NCBI GenBank assembly: GCA_016699815.1
Contig: CP065012.1
Location: 2,891,001-2,955,000 of the forward strand
DNA length: 64,000 bases
From: Chitinophagaceae bacterium
Lineage (GTDB): Bacteria > Bacteroidota > Bacteroidia > Chitinophagales > Chitinophagaceae
Reading direction: 5' to 3'
Below the pieces are notes generated by a model. The model was not told the DNA's origin and did no database searches. It saw only the letters and a program-made list of their open reading frames with translations. This document shows positions 26,351 to 35,265 of this stretch, one piece after another. The translations under genes and the position numbers were made by a program. Numbering within the stretch: the stretch's first letter is position 1; each line of letters begins with the position of its first letter.

Positions 26351-29300
26351 ATGAGAAAATCCATTCTACTCTACCTTGGGTTTGCGCTGTTTCTTCTGCC
26401 TTCAACGGCACAGGCGCAATTAACTGCAAGGGGAAAAGTTACAGATGCCAAAAACGGTAACCCGGTTCCCAATGCAACGGTTGTGGTAAAAGCTACCAAT
26501 TCGGGCACTGCAACAGAAAGTGATGGCTCCTTTATTTTACCAGTTTCAAAAAATAATGCCACGCTGGTATTTTCTGCTGTGGGTTATAAAACGCAGGAAG
26601 CTGCTGCCGGTACGTCTATGAACATCAGGCTACAACCAGCAGACGCAGCCAACCTCGATGAAATTGTGGTGGTGGGTTACGGCACAAAAATTAAAAAAGA
26701 TTTAACCGGCAATATTGCCAAAGTAAAAGGTTCCGAAGTACAAAACATGCCGGTAGCCAACCTCGACCAGGCTTTGCAGGGCAGGGCAGCCGGTGTTTTT
26801 GTAGAAGGCAATAGTGGAAAACTTGGAGAAGGCATTAAAGTACTTATCAGGGGTTCTTCGTCTATTTCTGCATCCAATAGTCCTTTGTATGTTATTGATG
26901 GTGTGCCTATCAGTACAAATTCTTACTCCGGCAACCCGCTTGCAGATATTAATTTTAACGATATAGAATCTTTTGATATTTTAAAAGATGCCTCTGCTGC
27001 GGCTATTTATGGTTCAAGAGCTGCAAATGGAGTGGTACTTATTACAACCAAAAAAGGTAAAGCTTCTAAGGTGAGCTTCCAGGTAAATATGCAGTATGGT
27101 ATGAACAAGCCTACGCATTTGCGTGGTTTTTTAGATGCACAGCAATATATAGATTTATTGAGGGAAGCTGCTATTAACAGCGATGTTATTGATGGCATCA
27201 ATCCTTTGGACCCTGCCGATTATCCTGGCTCATGGCTGGAGTTTGCCGAAAGAAGGTTGACCCGTTACTCCGGCTGGAGCGATTGGAAAAAAGTGGAAAC
27301 CAATACCAACTGGGAAAAATTGGCCTTTGATGACGATGCCAAATCTTCGGCTATTGATGTTTCTGCATCTGGCGGTTCAGATAAAACCAAATTTTACATC
27401 AGCCTTGCACACATGTCTCAAGATGGTATTTTAGTGGGCAATGGTTTAAAAAGATATTCAGGCAGAATCAACCTGGAACAAGCTGTTTCCGATAAATTTA
27501 AGCTGGGCTTTAACCTCAGTTTATCTCAAACCAATATGAACCGTGTGCCGGTGGATAACGAGTTTGCAACGCCTTTGCAAATGGTGGCTTTATCGCCGGT
27601 AACTCCCGTAAGAGACCTTGATGGTAATTTATATAATTCTCCCACTACTACATACAGCAACCCTTATGTTGATTATAAGGAAGGCCATTATAAAGCGCTT
27701 ATCTACCGTAATATCGGCAATATTTTTGGGCAATATAATTTTACAAAAGCACTGTCATTCAGGTCTGAATTTGGTATTGATTTGCAAAACCAAAACGATG
27801 ATGAGTTTTATGGTTTCAATACCACTTACGGAAATGGCACCAATGGTTATGGCCAAAGCAGCTGGTTCCGTTCTATTGATTATAACGTAAATAATTATTT
27901 TAGTTATATAAAAACATATAAAGGAATACATGATGTGGATGCTGTACTGGGTACATCTTACCAAAAATATTCTACCGAACTTGCTAATGTAATAGGTGAG
28001 CAATTTCCGGTAGAATCTTTACAAAAGCTGGCCAGTGCAGGTTTAATTAAAGGCGGAACATCATCAAGTTCCAACTCTTCCTTTCTTTCATATTTTGCCC
28101 GTGTAAATTATAAGCTGATGGACAGGTATCTTTTTTCAGTGAGTACAAGAATAGATGGCTCATCTGTATTTGGTTCCAATAGCCGCTATGGGTTCTTCCC
28201 TGCATTATCTGCTGGCTGGGTTTTAAGTGAAGAAAACTTTTTGCAAAGTGCAAGCTTCATTAGCTTTCTTAAATTAAGGGCAAGCTGGGGTTTAACCGGT
28301 AATGCCGCTGGCTTTGGCAATTTTGCACATTTAGGATTATGGGGCGGCGGCGCTTATAACGGTTCAGGTGGCCTAGTTTCTACGCAACTTGCAAATCCAG
28401 ATCTTAAATGGGAAAAATCAAACCAGGTAGATATAGGTCTTGATTTTGGTATTTTAAACAACCGCATTAGTGGTGAAATAGATTATTACAACAGGCAAAC
28501 CAACGACCTTATTTACCAGGTTCCCGTTCCGGGAAATACAGGTTATACCAGCAAAACTGTAAACATTGGAGGTATAAGCAATAAGGGTATTGAACTGGTT
28601 TTAAATTCAGATAATATTGTAACGAAACATTTCAAATGGTCGTCCAGTTTTAATTTATCCAGAAATAAAAATAAAGTAACCAAGCTGGATGGCATACAAA
28701 CTTTACTTGCAGGTAACGATGGCCGGTACCTTAATTCCTTAATCGTTGGCCAATCCATTGGTGTTTTTTACGGACCAAAATTTGCAGGCGCCGACCCTGC
28801 AAATGGCGATGCACTGTATTATAAAGCCGATGGAAAAACCACCACCAATGACTATAACGAAGCCGGTAATTTTATTGTAGGTAATCCCAATCCCAAAATG
28901 ATTGTGGGCTTAAGCAATACCTTAAAATATAAAGACTTTGATTTTTCATTTTTGTTCCAGGGCGTTTTTGGTAATGATATCCAAAACGGTGCAGGTGGAT
29001 TTATGAGCTCCAGTTTTGCCTGGTTCGATAACCAAACACTTGACCAACTGGCCAGGTGGCAAAAACCCGGTGATATAACCAACGTGCCACAGTTTAGGCT
29101 GGGTTATGATAATGGTATTGCCGCATCAAGCAGGTATATTTATGATGGTACTTATGTGCGGCTCAAAAGCCTTACCCTGGGGTATACTTTGCCAAAAGTA
29201 TTGGCTGATAAAATCAGGTTAAGCAGTTTACGTATTTATTTCACAGGCGTAAATTTGCTCACCTTTACCGATTATCCCGGTTGGGATCCTGAAGTAAATA

Positions 29301-29395
29301 CCGATTACCGGGCCGATAACGTAAACCAGGGCTCTGATTTTTACTCTGCTCCGCAGATAAAAAATATTTCTATCGGCCTTAATATTGGCTTTTAA
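26351..29395 (+). CDS. SusC/RagA-family TonB-linked outer-membrane transporter
   Basis: A 1014-residue SusC-type channel. The signal peptide (about 1-22, ending AQAQ) precedes a carboxypeptidase-like regulatory domain (about 25-105) and the TonB box region DEIVVVGYGT. The plug contains LQGRAAGVFV, IRGSSS, YVIDGVPI and the strongly conserved DASAAAIYGSRAANGVVLITTKKG core; the 22-strand barrel fills the rest and ends in IGLNIGF. With its SusD partner 32 bases downstream it would form an import complex driven by TonB. The neighbouring genes are peptidases, not glycosidases, so oligopeptides are a more likely substrate than glycans. Confidence 0.95.
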   Translation: MRKSILLYLGFALFLLPSTAQAQLTARGKVTDAKNGNPVPNATVVVKATNSGTATESDGSFILPVSKNNATLVFSAVGYKTQEAAAGTSMNIRLQPADAANLDEIVVVGYGTKIKKDLTGNIAKVKGSEVQNMPVANLDQALQGRAAGVFVEGNSGKLGEGIKVLIRGSSSISASNSPLYVIDGVPISTNSYSGNPLADINFNDIESFDILKDASAAAIYGSRAANGVVLITTKKGKASKVSFQVNMQYGMNKPTHLRGFLDAQQYIDLLREAAINSDVIDGINPLDPADYPGSWLEFAERRLTRYSGWSDWKKVETNTNWEKLAFDDDAKSSAIDVSASGGSDKTKFYISLAHMSQDGILVGNGLKRYSGRINLEQAVSDKFKLGFNLSLSQTNMNRVPVDNEFATPLQMVALSPVTPVRDLDGNLYNSPTTTYSNPYVDYKEGHYKALIYRNIGNIFGQYNFTKALSFRSEFGIDLQNQNDDEFYGFNTTYGNGTNGYGQSSWFRSIDYNVNNYFSYIKTYKGIHDVDAVLGTSYQKYSTELANVIGEQFPVESLQKLASAGLIKGGTSSSSNSSFLSYFARVNYKLMDRYLFSVSTRIDGSSVFGSNSRYGFFPALSAGWVLSEENFLQSASFISFLKLRASWGLTGNAAGFGNFAHLGLWGGGAYNGSGGLVSTQLANPDLKWEKSNQVDIGLDFGILNNRISGEIDYYNRQTNDLIYQVPVPGNTGYTSKTVNIGGISNKGIELVLNSDNIVTKHFKWSSSFNLSRNKNKVTKLDGIQTLLAGNDGRYLNSLIVGQSIGVFYGPKFAGADPANGDALYYKADGKTTTNDYNEAGNFIVGNPNPKMIVGLSNTLKYKDFDFSFLFQGVFGNDIQNGAGGFMSSSFAWFDNQTLDQLARWQKPGDITNVPQFRLGYDNGIAASSRYIYDGTYVRLKSLTLGYTLPKVLADKIRLSSLRIYFTGVNLLTFTDYPGWDPEVNTDYRADNVNQGSDFYSAPQIKNISIGLNIGF

Positions 29396-29427
29396 ATTAA
29401 AAAATTCATACCACACAACATTAAAAT

Positions 29428-30774
29428 ATGAAAAAGCAAATTATATTTTTAGCTGCAGTTGTTTTATTGGTTACTGCCTGTAATAAAAAATTAGATATCA
29501 ATCCTACGCAAAGTGTACCTCAGGAGTTAGTATTTGATAATAATGCTAATATTTTGGCAGCGCTAAACGGCGCTTATGATGTGGCCAGCGATGGCTATGT
29601 TTTAGGTGGCGACCTTATGCTGTATTCGGAATTGCTTGGCGCTGGAGATGAAATTACCTGGGTAGGAACTTATAATGAACCAAGGGAAATTTATAATAAA
29701 TCTATTCTTACCAATAATTTATTTGTTGCCAACACATGGTCTCTTAGTTACCGGGTAATAAATATTTGCAATAATATTATTGCCAATATAAGTAAGGTAA
29801 ATGAAGATGACAGAGACAGAGTACATGGAGAAGCCTTATTTTTAAGAGGCTTAATGTATTTTGGCCTTGCAGAACTTTATGCAAAACCTTACAGTGCAGG
29901 CAATTTAACAACAAACCTTGGTTTGCAACTTGTAACCTCACCCACGGTAAATGGCCAGGTAACTTCTGCCAACCTTGTGCCACGCAGCAGTGTGCAGGAC
30001 ACTTATGCACAAATACTTGCCGACTTAACAACAGCCAAGCCATTGCTTAATGATGAAATTGGCGTATTTGCCAGCAAGTATGCAGCAGCAGCAATACTTT
30101 CCCGTGTTTATCTTCAAATGGGGGATTATGCAAAAGCAAGAGATGAAGCTAATGAAGTAATTGAAAATTCCGGGGCTTCCTTAACTACTACTTATGTTGG
30201 AGCTTTTAATAATGCCGACCCATCATCTGAAGATATTTTTGTATTGCCCGTTACAGCCCAGGACGGTACAAATGATATGTGGCTTTTTTGGTCAACCAGC
30301 GATTACGGTGCCCGTGATGGCGATGTGGAAGTAAACCAGGAGCATTTGGATTTATATGACCCTGCAGATCAGCGCCTGGCTTTGTTTTGGGATGTAGATG
30401 ATATTTATTACAGCGGAAAATATCGTTATCAATACCGCTTCCTTTCCCAGGTACGCCTTGCAGAAATGATATTAACCCGTGCAGAATGTAATGAAATATT
30501 AAGTACTGTTGTTGGCGCCTCACCTGTTGATGATTTTAATGCCATTCGCAACAGGGCAGGTTTGGGCACAGTGGGTACGGTTACATTAGATGAAATTTTA
30601 TTTGAACGGCATTTGGAGCTGGCGCATGAAGGCCAGCGAATCAATGACATCAAGCGTCTAAAGCAATCTATAGAAGGGTTTGACTATGATGCCAATGAAC
30701 TGGTATTGCCCATTCCATTGAGAGAAATAAATGCGGTAGGCGCAAATATTTTGCAGCAAAATGATGGGTACTGA
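29428..30774 (+). CDS. SusD/RagB-family surface lipoprotein
   Basis: A 448-residue outer-membrane lipoprotein that caps the SusC channel and binds substrate. The lipobox is LLVTAC (cysteine about residue 18), followed by tetratricopeptide-like helices (LFLRGLMYFGLAELYAKPY, YAAAAILSRVYLQMGDY) and the conserved C-terminal RNRAGL and ELAHEGQRINDIKR segments. It lies 32 bases downstream of susC and is followed by a strong terminator, so the two genes form their own transcription unit. Confidence 0.94.
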   Translation: MKKQIIFLAAVVLLVTACNKKLDINPTQSVPQELVFDNNANILAALNGAYDVASDGYVLGGDLMLYSELLGAGDEITWVGTYNEPREIYNKSILTNNLFVANTWSLSYRVINICNNIIANISKVNEDDRDRVHGEALFLRGLMYFGLAELYAKPYSAGNLTTNLGLQLVTSPTVNGQVTSANLVPRSSVQDTYAQILADLTTAKPLLNDEIGVFASKYAAAAILSRVYLQMGDYAKARDEANEVIENSGASLTTTYVGAFNNADPSSEDIFVLPVTAQDGTNDMWLFWSTSDYGARDGDVEVNQEHLDLYDPADQRLALFWDVDDIYYSGKYRYQYRFLSQVRLAEMILTRAECNEILSTVVGASPVDDFNAIRNRAGLGTVGTVTLDEILFERHLELAHEGQRINDIKRLKQSIEGFDYDANELVLPIPLREINAVGANILQQNDGY

Positions 30775-30797
30775 TTTTAATGGGAATTGACTCACCT

Positions 30798-30836
30798 GGC
30801 AAAAGCATTTACCTTAATGCTTTTGCCTTTTTATTT
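30798..30836 (+). terminator. Strong intrinsic terminator after susD
   Basis: A perfect 12-bp stem (GGCAAAAGCATT / AATGCTTTTGCC) with a six-base loop, followed by TTTTTATTT. It separates the susCD unit from the M14 peptidase gene 22 bases downstream. Confidence 0.9.
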
Positions 30837-30857
30837 ATACCATAAATATTTTTTGAT

Positions 30858-33371
30858 TTGAAAAACTTATTTTTTACACTCCTGTTTTTTGCTTTTACAA
30901 TTAACGCATCGGCACAATTGCAATCTCCTGATGCTTTTTTGGGGTACCGGTTAGGTTCCAGGTTTACGCCGCATTACAAAGTAGTAGCGTATTGTGAGCA
31001 TGTAGCCCAAAATTCCAAAATGGTACAATTGCAGCAATATGGCGAAACCTACGAACACCGGCCCTTGCTTGCTGCATTTGTAGGTACAGAAGCCAATATT
31101 GGTCAACTGGAAAAAATAAGGGATAATAATTTGCAACTGGCAAGGCAGTCTGTTACTGCCGGCGCTGGCAGCACAAATACCCCTGCAATTATTTGGTTGA
31201 GTTATAACGTTCATGGTAACGAACCTACTTCAACTGAAGCTGCCATGGCTACTTTGTATGCATTGGCCGAGCCTTCAAATTCAGCAACCAAAGCATGGTT
31301 GCAAAATACAATTGTAGTAATTGATCCCTGCGAAAACCCCGATGGAAGAGACCGTTACGTAAACTGGTACAACAGCGTTGCAGGAAAAAATTATAACGTA
31401 CAGCCTATTTGCCGTGAACACATAGAACCCTGGCCAAGAGGCAGGAGCAATCATTATAACTTTGACCTGAACAGAGATTGGGCCTGGCAAACACAGGTAG
31501 AAAGCCTGCAAAGAATGGCGCTTTACAACAAATGGCTGCCACAGGTGCATGTAGATTTTCATGAGCAAGGTTATAACGCACCGTATTATTTTGCCCCGGC
31601 AGCAGAACCTTTTCACGACATTATTACTAAATGGCAAAGGGAGTTCCAGTTTTTTATAGGAAAAAATAATGCTAAATATTTCGACCAAAATAACTGGCTT
31701 TATTTTACCCGGGAACGTTTTGATTTGTTTTATCCTTCTTATGGCGATACTTATCCTATGTACAACGGATCAATTGGTATGACGTATGAGCAAGGCGGTA
31801 TAAGCGGTGGACTGGGTGTAATTACCTCCGAAAACGATACACTTACTTTTGTGCAAAGGGTACAGCACCATTTTGTTGCAAGCCTTGCCACTATTGAAAC
31901 ATCGGCAAACTATGGCAAAGCGCTGCTAACGCATTTTAAGCAATATTTTGATGATGCTGTGGCGGGGAAAATGGGTACTTATAAAACCTATATAATAAAA
32001 TATAAAGAAGCTGATGCACAAAGGATTTTAAGTTTAAAAGAACTGCTCAATAAAAATAATATCCAATATGGTACCTCATCAGGTATAGGAAAAGGATTGA
32101 ATTATTACTCTTTAAAAGAAGAAAATTTTAGCATTACCAAAGAAGATTTGGTAATTAGTGCAGTACAAGCCAAAGCAGCATTAGTACAATCTTTGTTTGA
32201 ACCCAATCCACATCTAAGTGATTCCGCCACTTACGATATTACTGCCTGGGCTATGCCTTATGCTTACGGGCTCACCGCTTTTGCCAGTAACCAGGTTTTT
32301 AATATTATTACTGGCGAAGGGAAAATGGTTACAAAAAATGCATCATCAAATCCTTACGGTTATGTATTTCCCTTGTCGGGAAACGGGAGTATAAAAGCAG
32401 TGGCAAAAATGTTAAAAGATGGCATTCGCCTGCGTTTTGCAGAAAAGGCTTTTACAGCAGGCAATAAAAAATTTGCAAATGGCTCGGTTATTATTTTAAA
32501 AAACGGGAATCGTAATTTGAGTAATGTGCTATGGGAAAAAGTAAGAGAAATAGCAAATGCAAATAATTTGCAATTAAGCGAAGTAAATTCCGGTATGGTA
32601 GATGAAGGGGCCGATTTTGGCAGTAGCAGCGTTCATTCCATAAAGCCGCCCAAAGTGGTATTGATATCTGGCGATAACGTAAATGCCAATGCCATGGGAG
32701 AAGTATGGAGTTATTTTGAAGAAGAGCTCAATTACCCGGTATCATTGGTGAATGCACAAGATATGGGCCGTTTAAGCTGGAATAATGTTGATGTGCTGGT
32801 ACTGGCAGATGGCAATTACGAGTTTTTAAAAAATAAAGAAATGGCGGAGCAGTTAGAAGCATGGGTGCGCTCCGGTGGAAAAATTGTAGCCCTGGAAAGG
32901 GCAGTAAAACACCTGAGCAAACAAAGCTGGAGCCGCCTAAAGCCAAAAGAAAGTGATGAAGACCAGGCTAAAGAAAAAAATGTATCCTTACTTTCAAAAT
33001 ATGCCAATAGCGAAAAAGATGCAATTTCCCAAAATACACCCGGAGCAATTTTTAAAGTTTGGCTGGATAATACGCACCCGTTAATGTTTGGTTACCCCGA
33101 TTTTTATTATACATTAAAAATGGACGATGTGCTTTATCAGCCATTGGGTGCAGAGGATGGGTGGAATACAGGCATAATTAAATCGGAAAAGCAAATGGCT
33201 GGTTTTGTAGGGGCTAAGCTGGCAAAAAACCTTAATAACGGTGTATTGTTTGCCGTACAGGATTTGGGGCGGGGTAATATTATTTATTTAACAGATGATG
33301 TACTCTTTCGCCGGTTTTGGGAAAACGGGAAACAAATATTTTTCAATGCTGTATTTTTAGTGGGTCAATAG
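30858..33371 (+). CDS. Exported M14-family zinc carboxypeptidase
   Basis: An 837-residue exported peptidase. The start is a TTG at 30858 followed directly by a signal peptide (KNLFFTLLFFAF, cleavage after SASAQ or similar near 20). Zinc ligands are His119 and Glu122 (HGNE) and His235 (VDFHEQG); a candidate catalytic glutamate is in MTYEQGG near 309. The C-terminal third (about 590-835) has a class I glutamine amidotransferase-like fold, with VVLISGD and VDVLVLADG, of the kind found in this group of large M14 proteins; its role is unknown. It probably trims peptides in the periplasm, and its location after susCD supports a peptide-uptake function. No T9SS domain is visible. Confidence 0.88.
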   Translation: MKNLFFTLLFFAFTINASAQLQSPDAFLGYRLGSRFTPHYKVVAYCEHVAQNSKMVQLQQYGETYEHRPLLAAFVGTEANIGQLEKIRDNNLQLARQSVTAGAGSTNTPAIIWLSYNVHGNEPTSTEAAMATLYALAEPSNSATKAWLQNTIVVIDPCENPDGRDRYVNWYNSVAGKNYNVQPICREHIEPWPRGRSNHYNFDLNRDWAWQTQVESLQRMALYNKWLPQVHVDFHEQGYNAPYYFAPAAEPFHDIITKWQREFQFFIGKNNAKYFDQNNWLYFTRERFDLFYPSYGDTYPMYNGSIGMTYEQGGISGGLGVITSENDTLTFVQRVQHHFVASLATIETSANYGKALLTHFKQYFDDAVAGKMGTYKTYIIKYKEADAQRILSLKELLNKNNIQYGTSSGIGKGLNYYSLKEENFSITKEDLVISAVQAKAALVQSLFEPNPHLSDSATYDITAWAMPYAYGLTAFASNQVFNIITGEGKMVTKNASSNPYGYVFPLSGNGSIKAVAKMLKDGIRLRFAEKAFTAGNKKFANGSVIILKNGNRNLSNVLWEKVREIANANNLQLSEVNSGMVDEGADFGSSSVHSIKPPKVVLISGDNVNANAMGEVWSYFEEELNYPVSLVNAQDMGRLSWNNVDVLVLADGNYEFLKNKEMAEQLEAWVRSGGKIVALERAVKHLSKQSWSRLKPKESDEDQAKEKNVSLLSKYANSEKDAISQNTPGAIFKVWLDNTHPLMFGYPDFYYTLKMDDVLYQPLGAEDGWNTGIIKSEKQMAGFVGAKLAKNLNNGVLFAVQDLGRGNIIYLTDDVLFRRFWENGKQIFFNAVFLVGQ

Positions 33372-33447
33372 TTACCGTTTTTATCATGTCGTTATCTGTG
33401 CTTATCTTACAACCTGTTTAAAATTAACAGCAGGCTAATAAACTTTT

Positions 33448-34209
33448 ATGAAACAATTACCCAATATTTTTACCTTACTCAACCTTGTTTTTGGCTGCCT
33501 GGCCATTGTATTTATTTTACAAAACGGTATTGCCCTGCAATACAGTGCCGATGGTGGCCAGTATGCTGAGTTGCCCGAAAAAATAGTTTTGGGCTCAGTA
33601 TTAATAGGGCTTGCGGCAATTATTGATTTTTTTGATGGGTTTGTAGCAAGGTTATTTAATGCAAGTTCCGAAATGGGCAGGCAACTCGATTCACTTGCTG
33701 ATGTTGTAAGTTTTGGTGTGGCACCATCCATGATAATTTACCAGTTTTTAAGGGCAGGTTTTGCCCGGCAGGAAAACGGCATTGAAGTAAATACTCTATG
33801 GTTGCTGCCTGCGTTTTTGATTGCGGCAGCAGGCGCATACCGGCTTGCAAGGTTTAATATTGATAAAGCGCAGCAATACGGCTTTAAAGGAGTGCCAATT
33901 CCTGCCGTAGGCTTGCTCATTGCTTCTTTTCCACTCATTTACTGGTACAGCAGTACAGAAGCGATAAATTCTATTTTGCTGAACAAATGGGTGCTGTATG
34001 CTGTTGTTGTACTGGTAAGTTGGTTAATGGTGAGCAACCTTAGAATTATGGCTTTAAAGTTTCCCGATTTTGCAATAAAAAATAACTGGCCAAAAATTGT
34101 TTTATTCTTAATATCAATTGTAACAATACTTTTATTTAAATGGCTTGCAGTGCCATTAATTTTTATCGTTTATATTCTTTTATCTTTGTTGTTTAAAAGT
34201 AGAATATGA
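33448..34209 (+). CDS. pssA: CDP-diacylglycerol-serine O-phosphatidyltransferase
   Basis: A membrane enzyme that makes phosphatidylserine, the precursor of phosphatidylethanolamine. The 253 residues contain the CDP-alcohol phosphatidyltransferase signature D-F-F-D-G-F-x-A-R followed by G and two aspartates (MGRQLDSLADVVSFG), and about six to eight transmembrane helices. The stop overlaps the purS start by four bases, so pssA, purS and probably rsmI are co-transcribed. Confidence 0.94.
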   Translation: MKQLPNIFTLLNLVFGCLAIVFILQNGIALQYSADGGQYAELPEKIVLGSVLIGLAAIIDFFDGFVARLFNASSEMGRQLDSLADVVSFGVAPSMIIYQFLRAGFARQENGIEVNTLWLLPAFLIAAAGAYRLARFNIDKAQQYGFKGVPIPAVGLLIASFPLIYWYSSTEAINSILLNKWVLYAVVVLVSWLMVSNLRIMALKFPDFAIKNNWPKIVLFLISIVTILLFKWLAVPLIFIVYILLSLLFKSRI

Positions 34210-34457
34210 TATATACGGCCCAGGTAAAAGTGATGCCTTTAAAAGATTTACTCGATCCCCAGGGAAAAGCGGTTTTAGATGGTTTGAAAAACCTTAATAT
34301 CCCAACTATTGCCGATGTAAGAATTGGCAAACATATTAATTTACAAATAGAAGCAGCTTCAAAAGATGAAGCCAAAAGTATAGCAGCAGAAGCTGCAAAA
34401 AAATTACTGGCCAACCCTGTAATGGAAACTTTTGAAATTGAAATAGATGATGTGTGA
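34206..34457 (+). CDS. purS: Phosphoribosylformylglycinamidine synthase subunit PurS
   Basis: A small (83-residue) protein that bridges PurL and PurQ in the third-from-IMP-branch step of de novo purine synthesis. The characteristic features are the N-terminal KVMPLKDLLDPQGKAVL helix-strand unit, VRIGKHINLQI and the C-terminal LLANPVMETFEIEI. It is translationally coupled to pssA (ATGA) rather than located beside purL or purQ. Many Bacteroidota have a single large PurL instead, so the presence of PurS suggests the three-subunit enzyme in this organism. Confidence 0.9.
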   Translation: MIYTAQVKVMPLKDLLDPQGKAVLDGLKNLNIPTIADVRIGKHINLQIEAASKDEAKSIAAEAAKKLLANPVMETFEIEIDDV

Positions 34458-34516
34458 TGGCGTTGCATCATCATTGCACCTGATTCATCTTTTTGAATGC
34501 CTTTAATCAACCGGTA

Positions 34517-35182
34517 ATGCTGTATATTATTCCTTCGCCAATTGGTAATTTAGCCGATTTTACATTTAGGGCACTTGAAGTATTACAATCGGTAGATGTA
34601 ATACTTGCAGAAGATACCAGAACCTCACTGGTTTTGCTCAATCATTATGCCATTCAAAAACCTTTATCACCCTATCACCAGCATAATGAACATAAAGTAA
34701 CGGCTCATTTAGTAGCGCAAATGCAAAATGGGAAAACCATGGCATTAATTACCGATGCAGGCACACCGGGAATTAGCGACCCAGCATTTTTACTGGTAAG
34801 AGAATGTATTAATCAGCAGGTAAAAGTTGAGTGCCTTCCTGGCGCTACGGCTTTTGTTCCTGCACTGGTAAACAGCGGGCTCCCAATGCATCACTTCTGC
34901 TTTGAAGGTTTTTTGCCATTAAAAAAAGGCCGCCAAACTTTTTTTAAAAAAATGGCCGAAGAGGAGCGTACGATGATTTTTTATGAAAGCCCTATGCGGT
35001 TGGTAAAAACTTTAAAAGATTTTATACAATATTTTGGGAACGATAGACAATGTTGCGTAAGCAGGGAACTCAGTAAAAAATTTGAAGAAAACAAGCGTGG
35101 CAGCCTGAAGGAAGTGCATGATTATTTTTTGGCAAAGCAGGTGAAAGGGGAAATTGTAATTGTGGTAGCCGGAAAAAAATGA
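34517..35182 (+). CDS. rsmI: 16S rRNA (cytidine(1402)-2'-O)-methyltransferase
   Basis: Uses S-adenosylmethionine to methylate the ribose of C1402 in the ribosomal decoding centre. The start is placed at ATG 34517, giving the family N terminus LYIIPSPIGNLADFTFRA; an in-frame TTG eight codons upstream is less likely. Conserved AEDTR, YHQHNE, LITDAGTPGISDP and FYESPMR motifs are all present. The product has 221 residues, at the short end of the family. It follows purS by 59 bases. Confidence 0.95.
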   Translation: MLYIIPSPIGNLADFTFRALEVLQSVDVILAEDTRTSLVLLNHYAIQKPLSPYHQHNEHKVTAHLVAQMQNGKTMALITDAGTPGISDPAFLLVRECINQQVKVECLPGATAFVPALVNSGLPMHHFCFEGFLPLKKGRQTFFKKMAEEERTMIFYESPMRLVKTLKDFIQYFGNDRQCCVSRELSKKFEENKRGSLKEVHDYFLAKQVKGEIVIVVAGKK

Positions 35183-35265
35183 TGCTTGAGGTTTGTTAAA
35201 ATAATTAAATGGTAAGCCATTCCGCCATTTTTTTACTTTTTTTACAGTATGGCAAAATAAAGTGG

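Noticed and set aside
26351..30774. SusC/SusD pair as a polysaccharide utilisation locus
   Set aside because: No carbohydrate-active enzyme, sulfatase or typical PUL regulator is present nearby.
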